64,000 nt of DNA from Epithemia pelagica (GCA_946965045.2 OX337234.1:3782001-3846000), one strand, 5' to 3'; shown: positions 11,401-24,534, counted from the stretch's first letter. Numbers and translations are program-made. Notes: generated from the sequence alone by a model not told the origin.

Positions 11401-14400
11401 ATGTGGTTCGTGGGCATTTGCCAGAGCACCATCAAAGCAACAGGCGGTGGAGGCTACAGGGGTTCTTGGATCCGCACACTTGAAAGCTGTCCCACGACCG
11501 GCAAAGCGGAATCTCTTTTTGATCATTTGAGCATTCTCGTAGTACGTTTGGTGTACACAGGGAAGGGGAACATATTCGTAAAAGACTCCGCCCTCTACCT
11601 GTACCACGCGAATCGTATCTACTGCACATTCGTCTCCAACGCAACCCATGTTCTTTGCCACAGTTACAACGGACGGATAGGTACATTTGCCGCTTTCCTC
11701 GTCGGCATTACATAACAGAGAGTTCAATTCTCCTCTTGGATCGGCCACGAAATGAGCAGTTCGATCATCACTCCCCCAATCCACAGGGTCATCTTGGAGC
11801 TCTGGCAATGGATTGTGTCCCAACACAATGTATTTGGCACCACGTTTCAAAAAGTGCTGGTCTGGACGATCGGCGCAAAGAGGATATCCATCTCCCACAT
11901 AATGCCCACCCAGTCCCATTTTGGGGAACACATCTCGCCACAGCGGTTCAATATCCATGGGATCAATGTGGTTCGAGAAAGGGTCGTCTTTATTTCCACG
12001 GCCATGCTGTTCCTGAAATCCAGTCCACACCCGAGCATATTCCTTTACATCGTCTTTATCAAAGGCCGCAATTGGCTGCCCGTTACCGTTCAGCTTGAAC
12101 GTTCCATCTATGTTGAGTTGATACATTCCAATAGTAAACAGCTTCATCATGACACGGGCAAGATTCTGTAAACACAGAACAAGGCAAAGAAGATTGCAAT
12201 GACAATAAGTGACTCAGAAGGGTGAACGACACGACGCATCCCGTCGTCTTCTTGTGTTGTCTTACCTCATCTGGATAGCCCAAGCCAGCGCTCTCTCGTT
12301 GGCGCCATCGGAACCCCAAGGAACGAGAGTTGAGGTAATTTAACATGTTTCCCATTACCACGCTGTAGACAACTTCTTTGAGAAGCAGCCGATAGTTCCC
12401 AAATGCATTTCGCACAAAGATGTCATAAAATTGGAGCAACGCCTCGGTCCCAATACGAGTGCCACTGTGCACATTGGCCACCTATAATCATAGATCAGGA
12501 GGTGTAAAAGGGAAGATACATTTGAGAAAAAGCCAAAAGCAAGCCGAAAGAACCGTTGGACTAAAAACTCGGAGTGGTCCAGCACATTGAAACATGTGCT
12601 CTCCACTACACACACAGGTAACACGTACCATGATTTGACTGAGCGCCCAGGCCATGCGTTGTCGCAATTGATCCGGTGCCGTGAGAGCGACCGCCATCCA
12701 CACGGTTTGACTGTCCTGCAGGGTATGATTCTGAATGACGGCCATATCGGGTTGATAATAGACATTCATATCAAAGGCACCCCGAAAGACTTCTCCATCA
12801 TTGACCAATCGATTGGCTACTTCGCCGGGACTTCCACAGACAACGATACCGGCTGTGGAATCCATGTGTTTGTGATTGTGATTGTTTCGAGCACTGTGGC
12901 ATCCTTGATGGTAGTGATGATGGCCATGAGCCGCCGAATCGCTTCCGTCCTCATGCTCCGTCGTCTTGCCGTCACCATGGTTGGTACTAAAACTGCTCAG
13001 ATAACACGAGGCTTCATTCTGAAAGGTCCGTGGAACATTGGCGCACAGCGATTGATACAAGGCGCCATCAGATGTGGTACTATTGGGATTGGGTTTGGTT
13101 TGTCCCACCACTTTTTCTCCTCCATCCGGCAAGGGTGTTTCCAACGTATTTTCTTGCAGGACCAGACGCGGATCGTGAATCCAATACTCCGTCGTTTCGT
13201 CGTCGTTGACAAAGCGACCAATGACAATGGCCGGTTCGCCGCCTCCTCCACCCCGTTCGGTCAAGGTCAAGCACGTTGGGTCCTTCAAGGTGGTCACAGT
13301 CAAGAGCCGTTGTCGCGGAGGATCCATGGTTTCATAGTAACTGAGATCCATATCGGCAACACTGTCTCGAGGCAAATTCACGAGCCATTTGGGTGGTAGG
13401 ACGGCTTTATCAAAATGAATTTGGGGATTTCCTTTCATGGACGATCCAAACAAGACGGGACCAATGCATTCGCCTTGGTATTCCAAATAGACGGATCCAC
13501 CCACAAAGTTTTGCGGAGCTTGACAAAATTTGTACCTGTACATGAACATCATTGACAAACAAAAAGAGAGAAAGCACACCAAAGTGTTAGCACCAACGAG
13601 GCAGCAAACAGACCCGCCACAAGCCACCACGAGCAACGATTGGTAGTTGTGGTGTGTATAGTTTTGGATGATACGTACGATCCATCGGGAAAGACGAGGG
13701 CACTTTGTTTCCGTCCCTTGCGCAAGACTTGAATGGGCCCTTGGACCAGGGTATGGACGACATTGTGCACGGCCAAGACGCGGTAGGGATGCGTCGTCAA
13801 GGTGGACACTTCCAAACTGGCACCGAGATACAAGTTGGTAAAGGCAAAGTTGCGGTAGGCGGTAAATTCCTGACAGGCATGTGTCACCAAACCAATGGGC
13901 GACGAGGTGGCATGACGGGCCGTGGCGCGTTTCCGCCAAAAGACGCGATGATAGGACGGTTGAATGCGACTGGCATTGACTTGCCATTCCATCCACGAGG
14001 CCAAGACCGGGTCGCCCAGGCCCGGTTCCGATTCGTGGACCTTCCACCATTGTTTCGAAACGGCGGGACTGGCAAAGAATTGGTCGCGATGGGCCGTCAA
14101 AAATTCCAATTCACTCGGATTGGTCCCAAACGTGGCTTGTTCCAAAAAGCGGGCATAAATCGTCGCACCATAGTGGGGATCATCCGTGGCCACGGCATCC
14201 GGATGCGAATGGGGCCGTTTGGCAAAGTGTGCCAATTGCGGCGAGGTGGACAAGGATCGAGGGACCAAGGCATAGTACAGTGGCAGAGCGTCGGGATCGT
14301 CCGTGTGGGGCGGTGGCGGCAAGAGGGCTGGTACAGCAATGGTACAATACCGTCGATCTCGTCGATCGGAATCGTTATCATCATCGTCGTCGTCTTCCAC

Positions 14401-15885
14401 TTCGTATTCGTCAATTTCATAACAAACGATACTGCGCAATTGGGGTTGTCCATGGCCGGACCGTTGTCGATAGGGTTCCCAACAATGTCCTTGATAGGAC
14501 CGGGCAATGGGATTCCAAATGGACCGTCCATCCGTCTGTACGAGCATGCACAGAGTATCAATCGCACAGGTAATCAATTCCATGGTCCAATAGGCTTCCT
14601 CGTCCCATTGTTGCGCAATGGTCTTGTTGCTAAAGACTTGCACGGCAATCCCGAGGGGCACCACGGCCGTGCCCCGTCGCAATTCCTCTTGGAGTGTGGC
14701 CGGCAAGGCTGGAGACGACGAGGGCGACATGGCTTGAACGAGCAAATCACTGCAATTCAATCGTGGGGGTGGCAAGGGTGTCGGTGCCGCACTGGGTGAC
14801 ACGGAGGGTTGCACACTGACGGACGGTGTTTGCGTCGGACTCATACTAACGGTCGGATAATGCGTTGGTGGCACAGACGGCGTTTGCGTTGGTCCTTGAC
14901 TCGGCGTCGCCGACGGCACCAGGGAGACGGTTGGTACCGGAGAGGGTGCGGGAGACACGGTCGGAGCAGCCGTGGTGGGAACGGCTGGCAGCAACTCATC
15001 ATCTGTTTCGCCTTCCTCCAGAGGCGTTTCCCGTCGCGACAATAGCCATAGCAATCCCACCATGGGCAAGACCAAAAAACAAAAGAGCATGCAGGCCAAT
15101 CGTCGACGTCGTTGTTGCCGTCGCGCTTCACTGTGCCATGCCACACGCGACAAGTACGCCTCGTGGGGCAAACCACTTCCGGCGGCCGCTGCAGCGGCTG
15201 CGGCTGCCACGGCCGACGGCGTCTTGCCTTGCAAGCCCAACATAAATTCGGTTTCTCGTCGCGCCGCACCACTGGCATCTTCTTCATCCTCGCCATCGCC
15301 ATCCGCAGCAGCGCCACCAATGCCGACCATGCCCAAATCCATAATTTTGGGGGCCGCCGGTTGTGTTTGGGGATCGGTCGAGCTGTTGCTAGTCGCCGCT
15401 TGGTGTTGCATGGCGGCTGCTAGGGCATGTTCGTCACGCGGTGGAAACAAGTGCGACTCGGCGGCATCGTAAAAATGCGATTCCGATGTCGTGCTCTTGG
15501 CATTCCAATAATTGGGACCGTAAATGGTCGATGCTGTCGTTGATGTTGTCGTCCTTGGATGATTCGACCGAGTGGTTGTTGGTGGTGAGGATGGTAGTAG
15601 CATCGAGGAGGGTTGATCCGGATCGGGTGGCGAATGATCATCGTCACCGCCTGGACTGGTGCTGGGATTCAAGGCACGATCCCAGGTAAAGAGCCATTCG
15701 GCTCCGGTTTCCGAGGGTGCCGGAGGCATGATTTGCTGGTCATGTTGTTGTTGTGGTGGTGCGGCAGCTTGCTGTTGTTGTTCGTCATCGCCCCCTCGAG
15801 GTACCAAGGGTTCTTTTTCGGGTTGTTCCAATTCCGAAGGAGGTTGTGGATGCGGTTGCTGTTGTGGTTGTTGCAGAGGATCCAT
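8497..15885 (-). CDS. Giant membrane-anchored DUF1800-DUF1501 fusion protein, 2332 aa, four exons
   Basis: Exons read 15885-13679, 13535-12629, 12481-12266 and 12165-8497, with GT-AG introns of 143, 147 and 100 bp; the joined frame is open. The protein has a Gln/Pro-rich N-terminus, a transmembrane helix at about residues 262-282 (LACMLFCFLVLPMVGLLWLL), and a Ser/Thr/Pro stalk at about 295-365. The first half of DUF1800 follows (ARFLEQATFG at ~575, RQRMAWALSQI at ~1035). A Cys-rich insert comes next, then the second half of DUF1800 (YHKNTAPFLALHLAQRFG, GDLKAAVAATLLD, ~1600-1690). A C-terminal DUF1501 module of the alkaline phosphatase-like clan spans ~1905-2332 (VLMLAGGCDTYNLVVPH, LSEFGRT, GWAGHYFALGG). 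In bacteria DUF1800 and DUF1501 are usually neighbouring separate genes with secreted products of unknown activity. A type II topology at the cell surface or in the secretory path is inferred. Intron positions match those of the paralogue at 33479-42408. Confidence 0.85.
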
Positions 15886-16931
15886 AATGATGGACTATGT
15901 TTTTTTGTTTTTGTTGAATGCAATCTCTCTCTCTCTCTCTCGTTCGTATAAAAGGGTTGTTCGCGAGATGGAGCGAAACAGTGTCAGTTGCACACAAGAA
16001 ACTTGTCGTTCCAAACCCCCCGCAAGAAAAACTGTGTTGTCAATCGATTCCTGACGGTGATGTCGTTTCGGTTGTTTTGTTTTTTGGTTGAATGCAATCT
16101 CTCTCTCTCGTTCGTATAGGGATGTTCGCGAGAAGAGAAACAGTGTCCAAAAATACCTTCACCAACCAAACGGAATGCGTCTTGTTCTTCTTGTTGCTTC
16201 TGTTTTTGGTCTATGTCCAGTTAAAACACACACAAACTCAATCGATCCAACGCCAAGGGCCTGTCAGAGAAGAAAACACACCTTTCGAATGGCCACTGGC
16301 TTATAAATGTCTCTGTTTCTCCCACACCGAGCCTCGTTTTTACGGTTCGTTTCTTTTTTTGGAAAATCACGGAAGGGTCTTTGTTTGTCGTCGCACCCCG
16401 AACACCGCACCTCTCTCTCTCTCTCTCTGTCTTTGTTTGGTTGGATGATATCCCTCTCGCTCGTTAGAATAGAGTTGTTCGATCGATCGATCAATCGAAA
16501 GAGAGATAAAGCGTCGACTCAAACAGAACACGGGTAGTTGTAGCAACAGAAAACCAACAACAACGCGATATTGTTGCCAGTCGGTGGAGACAAGAATTTG
16601 GAAGCCTGGTTCCACTCGCCGGTTCCTTCTTTTTATATCGATTGTATATTGTTCAGCTACTTATTCGATGGTGTAGTTCTGCTTCTGTCGTGTGGCTGGC
16701 TGGATGCTTTGGAAGAACGACAACAACAACACAGCCAGTCTCTTGTTGGCTCTCTGTTGCATGCAGCAGCAGGTCAATGACACCACAAAAGATCCATCCA
16801 TCCCCAAAAAACAAAAGGCAGCGCAGTATATAGCGGTGTGATGCGGCGCGTGCGCGAGAATTGCGAATGGCCGTCTCGCCGTCGTCTGTTTTCTGTTCCT
16901 GTGTTCTGGTTCGGTACACCTCCGCGTGATT
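15886..16931. promoter_or_regulatory. Upstream region of the DUF1800-DUF1501 gene with repeated CT-rich promoter motif
   Basis: A composite motif, TTGAATGCAATCTCTCTC then CGTTCGTATA then TTCGCGAGA then GAAACAGTGTC, occurs at 15905-15985 and again at 16083-16155. A degenerate third copy is at 16430-16515 (GGTTGGATGATATCCCTCTC, then a run of GATC). The first copy includes TATAAAAGGG about 60 bp upstream of the start codon, a plausible core promoter. The (CT)n tracts differ in length between copies. No gene was seen in the remainder. Confidence 0.45.
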
Positions 16932-17297
16932 GTTTCCCTTACATGGATTGATTCTAAACACAATTCACTGTTAACGACCGCTAGATATTTTGACTGGAGA
17001 AGAAGCGAATCAAATGCGTCCGATATAGAACGGATTCAGTCCCGCAAGATCATGATAATAATATTATAGATAGAGGCATAGAATGGAGGAAGGATTCGTT
17101 CTCTCTACGAGGAACAATGGAAACGACCACACGAAAACATGTCTGTATCTTGTTCCAGGAGAGGGAAACTCCCTCCCCAGCCGAAACGTCAGGATTGTCT
17201 TTGTTCGGGGTGTATCATGATGTGGTTCACCCTTTTGTATGAATGGAATTGTAATATATCCCAGGCCCCAGGAACGCAAATCCCAAACTCAGGGTCC
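16932..17297 (+). repeat. Direct repeat A1
   Basis: This segment recurs at 29227-29624 in the same orientation. Both copies run from a CCTTACATG block through TCTAAACACAATTCACTG and end in CAAATCCCAAACTCAGGGT. A2 is longer because of small insertions, including a tandem duplication of TATCATGATGTGGTC. A1 and A2 sit exactly at the two outer edges of duplication B1. No TG/CA termini or primer-binding site were seen, so these do not look like LTRs. Confidence 0.85.
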
Positions 17298-17675
17298 TGT
17301 AACGCGTCTTTGTCAGCACCACCCTTATCATCCCTACCGTTTTCGCGGTCTCGTTCTGCCTCGTCTTCCAGCACCATCGTCTCAAGGCCTTGTACACATA
17401 CCTTACACCGAGGGTGGAGTCATGAGACAGACACCCACACTGTGGCAAGCCAAAAGACTCTGTTGGTTGATTGCCATAGTTCTTGGAATAGCTTCAACAG
17501 ACATTTGTCACATGTCCCCGTGTTGGCATGTTCAGCTTTTCGCTGTCATACATTTTGGTGTCATTGTACACTTTAGACATTTGCCGCATGTCCCCCCGTG
17601 TTTGCATGTTCAGCGTATCGCTGTCAAACATTTTTATTTGCCTCATGTCCCCATTGCGTACAATTTGATGCACGT
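17298..17675 (+). repeat. Segmental duplication B1, left part
   Basis: Near-identical to 31862-32243. It contains an imperfect tandem repeat of about 76 bp (CATGTCCCC...TTTGCATGTTCAGC...CGCTGTCA units between 17514 and 17665). A 60 bp piece starting GGAGTCATGAGACAG is also present as a third, diverged copy at 30959-31018. The segment is cut at CACGT by the copia element and continues at 25656. Confidence 0.9.
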
Positions 17676-17844
17676 TGAAAAGGGCGCGACCTAATGGAGA
17701 CTAGCCATAGGGCTGACGTATAGGGTCGACGTCACCTTGCCCAACCAGCCTCACACTCTGGATGACGCACTACTTGCATATCTTTTAGGAACGTACGAAC
17801 TAGGTAATCTTCTATCATAATTTTACGAATACATACCCTTTTCA
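17676..17844 (+). repeat. 5' LTR of the copia element
   Basis: 169 bp with terminal inverted TGAAAAGGG / CCCTTTTCA. It ends immediately before the putative primer-binding site. Confidence 0.95.
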
Positions 17845-17860
17845 GGTTATGAGCCCAAGC
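17845..17860 (+). other. Primer-binding site, probably for an initiator tRNA-Met half
   Basis: The bases right after the 5' LTR, GGTTATGAGCCC, are complementary to GGGCTCATAACC, which fits the anticodon stem-loop of initiator tRNA-Met rather than a tRNA 3' end. Drosophila copia primes from an initiator tRNA-Met fragment in a similar way. The match is read from sequence; its use as primer is inference. Confidence 0.6.
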
Positions 17861-18051
17861 ATCACGCATTGAAGCCTGTTGCGAAAAGACCATAACGATT
17901 TGGTGGACCAGTTCAAGCGTTTGACGTTGAGGAAATCCGTACAAGCGGCCGTTGAAGTCCCCAAGACCTACCAGTTTCGATAGCCCGTTTAAAGAACGGT
18001 GGTGCGTCGAAGAAGCAAGAACCAGGTGGTTTCGTTGCGATTTTCCAGTGA

Positions 18052-19651
18052 ATGGAAACGATAGCTGACTTTCTCAGAGTAGGAGCAGCTGCTGAAGACT
18101 CAAGCTTGGATTCCGGTTCCAAGAGAATACCAGGTTGGTCGTCCTCTGAAGACTCAAGTTTAAGTAGTATCGAAACGATGAGTAATAAAGTAATTATTAA
18201 CGGAGAAGAGGTTGAAGTGAACACAAGTGCCACACGGTACACGGTCTGAAGATGTGGAGACAGCCCTGTTCAAGAAAGAAGACCGAGAAGGCATGGGTGC
18301 AGAGAAGCGCCAGGAACTCTTCTCGAAGGCTGCTACTTCAACCCCTGCCAAGTTTGATCTCCTATCAGCTAACATCACAGACGTGAAACAGCTGGAGGAA
18401 TGTTACAATTTGAATCTTTTGGTGTCTCGTCTGAAGAGCCAACATATTATGTACGACATGCATGATGTGTTTAGTATTGTTGTACCTGATGGAACAGGAC
18501 CGAACCTCAAGACGAATACGACACCCAAGGATTTATATCTGTTCTATGCAGATCTCTCAGAAGAAGAAGTCGCTGCCAGTAACGAGTGGTATTCCACATG
18601 GCCGAGTAAGTCTTGGTATCGTGAAAACTTAATGTTAACCGCGAAGCAACTTGAGGCCAGCATGAAGAATTCCCTTTGGACCAAGGTCTATGAACGGTAC
18701 AAACGTTACAAGACCGAACAGCAAGGTGGTCCTTTACTTTTTGTGATTATGATGAAGCTTCTCGTGACCCACACCGAACAAGCAACGAAGAATCTTGTAG
18801 ACACAGTTGAAAATCTTAAGATTTCTAAAGTCCGTGGGGAGAATGTTTCTAAGATCGTAAGCCTCATCCTCGGTGCTCACGAACGATTGGAGGCAATTTC
18901 GAATGTTCCCGATGATTTCTCTAATACGGTTCTAAAGGTCTTACAGACTAGTTCCGTGGATCAGTTTAATAAAGTGTTTGAGCTAATTGAGAGCCAAGCA
19001 CGCATTGCTGGCGCCTTGACTCGCTCTACGCCATCTACCCAAGCACAGTTCCAGATCCCCTCTGTTGAAGCCTTGTTGGATCTAGCCGAGCAAGAATATC
19101 TCTCCCTTTGTCGCTCCAACGATTGGACGGGGAGCAAGACACGGGGAAGCCCCTCTACATTCACGGCTGGTGGCCTCACGGCTGATTCCGGCGGTTCTCG
19201 GAAATGGAAGCCCGTCTGTTGGAACTGTGGTGGGGAACATACCATCAAGGACTGCCCCAAACCAAAGAACGAAGCCCTCATTGAGGCCAATCGTCAAAAA
19301 TATCAGGCCAAGAAGAAGGCCGGCGCTGGCAACGGCAATGGCGATCGTAACCGTAGCTCTAACAAGTGGCGCCCTCCTTCGTCCGACGAGAATGGCAAGC
19401 GCATCATTGATGGCAAAACCATGCACTGGGATGCCACTACCAAACGTTGGAACAAGCCTCAAGGCAATGTTGCCAACGACCAAGCCGCTCCAGCAACCGA
19501 CTCTTCGATCTCGACCTCCCAAGCGCGGTTTGCTGGTGCCACTGCCAATGTTGCTGCCACTGGCTCTGCTGCGACGACCCACGCTCAGTCTCGTCGCGTT
19601 CTTGAGCGCACCCTTGAGTCTTTAATGACCCAGGTGCAGAACTTATCTTGA
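18052..19651 (+). pseudogene. gag: copia Gag, frameshifted near the N-terminus
   Basis: An ATG at 18052 opens a 65-codon frame (METIADFLRVG..., VIINGEEVEVN) that ends at 18249. The main Gag frame, open from about 18227 to 19651, continues in a different phase, so a frameshift lies near 18225-18240. Alternatively translation could start at the in-frame ATG at 18293. The body is a helical UBN2/copia-type Gag, followed by a CCHC zinc knuckle CWNCGGEHTIKDC at about 19217-19255 and a basic, Ala/Thr-rich tail. Gag would coat the element RNA and form particles. It ends in a TGA in the same frame as pol. Confidence 0.8.
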
Positions 19652-22600
19652 TGGCGTGGCCGTCGACCTCGTGTCGATGCAGGCCACCCTTTCCCTCAAA
19701 CCTCTCTTCCCAGGAGGGATACCTGGGTAACCTCAGTTTGGTTGTTGTTTTCTTTTTCTGTGATCCTCGTTTTGTGTTTTCGTTCCATGATGCACTGGGC
19801 CTTGTCCTTTGAATCACAGTATTGCCCCCTTTGTCCGTTCGCTTGTGCGTCTTTCGTCTCCATCTGTTTGCGAGAGGGAGGTGCACGTGGACGCAACCCT
19901 TTTTCGCGTGCGATGTTTGGTCCCAACCAGATACGACGACGTCGCAAGACTCGGATTTATCACGTACGACGGCGCTTTACCACACAGAGTATGGCCTTTA
20001 ACGTCGTAACGGATTCGACGGTTACATGGGCTGGTACGATTGATATTCAACGGACTCCCTTTACTAAAGCCAGAGCGCGCCTTCCAAGACGACGCGCAAG
20101 GCGAGGCAAGAAACCGAAACACAAGAAAGCTACCATACCACGAAGAAGTGCAACGGATAGCTATGAGTTTAACTTCCAAGGAATCGATGTCCCTACAATG
20201 TGGACAATACAACAAGAGGAGCCGCCAGATCGAACATCAGAGCGACTTTCTCGTTGGTTTGGAACGATGGAGGAGCTGGAAGATGCCATCTTCAAGCCTT
20301 GGCCAAGAAAAGGTCCAGATCCTCTAGCCCAGTTCCACGCTATACGGGTACTGAGTGGGTCACCTTTCTCCAAAAGTCATGCACCAAAGAAACGCATGCA
20401 GAAAGCAATGATTGCTGCTGCCAAGCTGACTGGTACTGTGCCTTCCCAAGTCAATCAAGGATCACTGCCACCTTTGCTGCAGCAACGCATGTCAGTCTAT
20501 CTCAATGCAGCCGATGATGCCGACCTTCCTGTAGTGATTGATACAGGAGCATCAACGTCTTTGACTCCTCGGCTGGAAGATTTCGATGGACCAATCAAGG
20601 ATTGCGAGACAACCGAGCTCAATGGATTGTCGAGTACAACGACTGTGGTTGGAGTAGGGATGGCTGCCTGGACACTGAAGGACGTGTTTGGAGTGGTACG
20701 AACCATCCGAACACGTGCCTATTACGTTCCAGAGGCGCAAATCCGCCTGTTTAGCCCCCAAACCTACTTCCAAGAACAAGCCAAAGGCGAATTGTCGGTT
20801 AATGCTTTCCGTTCCAGGTTGACTCTTCATGATGGAAGCGAACTAGAGTTTCCCTTTCATCCCAACAGCAATCTCCCCTTAATGCTGTCTGGCCGCCAAA
20901 CCAAGATGGGACTTGCCTTTGAAGATGTCATGGCATTGTCCAAAGAGTTTGATTGTCATGGTTTGATGTCGGTGGCGGACGAAGTGAACCAAAATGTAAC
21001 ACAGGCTCAAAGAGAGCTGTTGACATGGCACTGGAAGCTAGGCCATGCGAATTTTGAGTGGATCCAAGATTTGTGTCGAGATCCTAAAACCGATCGACGC
21101 CGAATCCTTCGGACACGACACCGTCACGTGTCAAGTTGTCCCGTCAACGGTTTGCGATGTGCCGCCTGTCAATTGGGAAAACAGCGGCGTCGCGGTGCAA
21201 ACACACAGCACACTAACACCAAGGATGGTCGCTTTATGGTCACTCGGTCAAATAATCTTCGTCCCGGTGACTGCGTCAGTCTTGACCAATATGACTCGAC
21301 GTTGACTGGCCGTCTTCCGCATACACGCGGCAAAGAACCAAAGAAGGACCAGTACACTGGCGGCACGCTCTTTATTGACCATGCTACGGGACTGATGCAT
21401 TGTGTACATCAAGTGTCCTTAGACGCTGGTGAAACTATCGAAGCCAAATTGCACTTTGAACGGTTTGCTCAGGAACACGGAGTTACAGTCAAATCCTATC
21501 TGGCCGATAATGCCCCTTTTGGAAGTGCCAAATTTGTGGAAGCAGTCAAGAATGCCGATCAGACCCTATTGTTTTCTGGAGTTGGGGCTCATCACCAAAA
21601 TGGTGTGGCCGAGCGCGGCGTTCGTACGGTAACCTCTTGGGCCCGTACTATGATGCTACACGCTGTGTTGCACTGGCCTGAGCATGCTCACGATTTAAGC
21701 CTCTGGCCATTTGCCCTCAACCACGCAGTATGGATGTGGAATAACCTTCCCAAGCGTGGCTCGTTTATGGCCCCGCTTGAACTTTTCTCTGGCACAATCT
21801 TCCCTACCTTGGACCATCTACATCGAAGCCATGTGTGGGGATGCCCAGTCTATGTACTGGACCCAAAGATTCAGGACGGAAGGAAGCTCCCTAAATGGTC
21901 GCCACGTGCCCGACGAGGGCAATATCTTGGCGTTTCTCCCGACCATTCTAGCACGGTGGGCTTAATTCTGAATATTGCGACTGGCTATGTTAGCCCGCAA
22001 TATCACGTCGTCTACGACGACCTCTTTTCAAGTGTTCCTAATGCCGAAACCGGCGGTGTCCTACAACAAGATATGTTTACTGGGTCCTTTTGGGACCAGT
22101 TGGTGGCCTCTGGTCTGGAGCGAATTGATGATGGTGACTTTGAGGACGAGCAGCCTCAGCCACCACCCCTCCACCAAGATTGGCTCACTCCTGAAGAGAT
22201 TGATGCCCTACGGCACCAACACAACGACATGGCTCGTATTAACCCCTTACCTCTGCCTCCTATCCTTCCTCCACGCGCCCCTGCTCCAGAGGGAGCGGCC
22301 GCTCCAGAGGGAGCTCTGGTGCCCTTGGCTCCAGAGGGAGAGGACAATGGTGATGGTGAGATCAACGATGGGGAACCTCTTTTTCCTCCCCTTGATTTGG
22401 ATGTGGAGCCAAATCCACCAGCAGCTCCTCCTGACGACGATCCCCAGGACTTGATTCCTCCTTTGGTGATGGATGGAGTATGGGACGGCCCAAACAACTC
22501 CACCATTGACTCTGGAGACGAAGTTGTGATTTTTGAGAATGAGGAGCAGGATGTGGAAGATCCAGTCCGGGCACAGGAGAAAATGAGACGTGCCCAGCAC

Positions 22601-24534
22601 CTGGAACAGCCGGATGAAATGCATTTTGGTCGTGGCAAGCGCGCACGCAAGCCCAATCCTAAGTATGCTGCGTACTCGCGCGAACGGTGGAAAGAACACG
22701 CCTTATTTGGTCACGACGATTATGCGCGACTCAAGGTGAAACGTGACTGCCTTAACGATTCATTCCTGGCAAGACTTGATTGGACCTCAACCATTCGTGA
22801 CCTCAAGTCATCTCAGTCAACGCTGATGAGTCGCATCCTAGCTATGAACACCAACCCTAAGACGGGAACTGTGGAAGCTATGCATCCGATGTTCCTCATT
22901 ACCAAGGCCGACGCAGCAGATAACCCACGATGGAACGAAGCCATGAGTGGACCAGATGCTGCTGGCTTCATGGAAGCATGCAAGAAGGAGATCGATACGC
23001 TATTCCGCCTGATGAAAGCCTGGATAGTCGTCGATCGCGAACCTTGGATGAACGTCATCCCATCAACTTGGGCGTTCAAGAGGAAGCGTTTCCCAGATGG
23101 AACGGTCAAGAAGTTGAAAGCACGATTCTGTGCTCGTGGAGATTACCAGGTGGAAGGGATAGACTTCTTCGACACCTTTGCTCCAGTGGTGAACTGGACT
23201 ACAGTCCGCCTAATGCTTATCCTGTCGATTATCCTTAACCTTGCAACGGTGCAGGTAGACTATACTGCGGCATTCCTTCACGCCCCAATTGATCGTGATC
23301 CCAAATGGGACTCAATGACACGTCAAGAGCGGGAAAGGAGCGGTGTCTACGTTGAGATGCCCAGAGGATTCGGACAAGACGGCAAAGTACTGAAGCTGAA
23401 GCGTTCACTGTACGGCCTGAAACAAGCCCCACGGAATTTCTTTCAACACTTCAAAGGGCAATTGGAACGAGTCGGCTTTGTTGCCCAGGACTCGGTTGAT
23501 CCATGCCTATTTATTTCGGACAAGGTAATAGCCGTAGTCTATGTGGATGACACGCTATTTTACAGTCCCAAGAGAGAGTACATTGATGAGGTACTCAACA
23601 GACTGAAAACCGAAGAGCACGCAGAACTCGATGTTGAGGATAGCGTTGCTGGTTTTCTGGGTGTCCATATTGAAAGGGACGAGACCCAAGGAACAATCAA
23701 GCTGGTACAGAAGGGCTTGATTAAACGTATCTTAGAGGCCCTACAAGTTGGTGACTTGGACCGGAGTTGTACCCCAGCTCTTTCTAAGCCCCTGGTAGAG
23801 GACAAGAATGGAGATCCCCCACAAGGCAGATACAATTATGCAAGTGTGATTGGGATGCTACAATATTTACAGGCACACAGTCGCCCCGACATTACCTATG
23901 CGGTGAGCCAATGTGCACGCTTTGCTTTCAGTCCAAAGAGATCCCATGAGCAAGCGGTTGAAAAGATTGGACAGTACCTTAAGCACACGCAAGACCAAGG
24001 ACTGATCCTTAAGCCCGCCACAAGTCTGGACATCGATTGTTTTGTCGACGCCGACTTCGCTGGATTGTGGCCATATGAAGAAAAGCTGGACTCGACCTGT
24101 GTGAAAAGTCGTACATCTGTCTGGCAAATTGTCCCATGGTTTGGACAAGCAAACTACAAACATCCATTGCCTTGAGCACTATGGAGGCCGAATATAATGC
24201 ACTGAGTGAGTCGCTGAAATCGGTCCTACCACTACAAGAGTTGCTGACCCACGTTGCAGAAGGAGTTGGGCTCAGCAAAGAATACACAACAACATTTAAA
24301 ACGACAATCTGGGAAGATAACATGGGAGCCTTGACTTTGGCCAACCTAGAACCCGGGCGGATCACACCACGATCGAAATACTACGCTGTTAAGATTCATT
24401 GGTTTCGACAGCATATCAGTGATCGGCTGCGAGTCGTCAAAGTGGATACGACACAACAACGCGCCGACATCTTGACGAAAGGTCTCACACAAACCACATT
24501 CGAACACATTCGGAAGCTCCTCTGTGGGTGGTGA
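19652..24534 (+). pseudogene. pol: copia Pol polyprotein (protease, integrase, RT, RNase H), frameshifted in RNase H
   Basis: The frame is open from the codon after the gag TGA to 24175, and the first ATG cluster is at about 19790. Domains in order are: basic leader; aspartic protease VIDTGAST (about 20536); GAG-pre-integrase with WHWKLGHANF and CAACQLGK (21030-21190); integrase D,D,E core around 21370, 21510 and GVAERG at 21604; an acidic/Pro linker; reverse transcriptase with DTFAPVVNW (23170) and VYVDD (23540); and RNase H starting CFVDADFAG (24040). After VKSRT near 24112 a small deletion shifts the frame. The rest of RNase H (CLANCPMVW, STMEAEYNALSE, ADILTKGL) lies in another phase up to 24534. 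Integration and reverse transcription motifs are intact; RNase H is not. Confidence 0.9.

Noticed and set aside
19742-24175. Taking the copia Pol frame as an intact autonomous polyprotein
   Set aside because: RNase H motifs after 24112 lie in another frame, so the polyprotein is incomplete.
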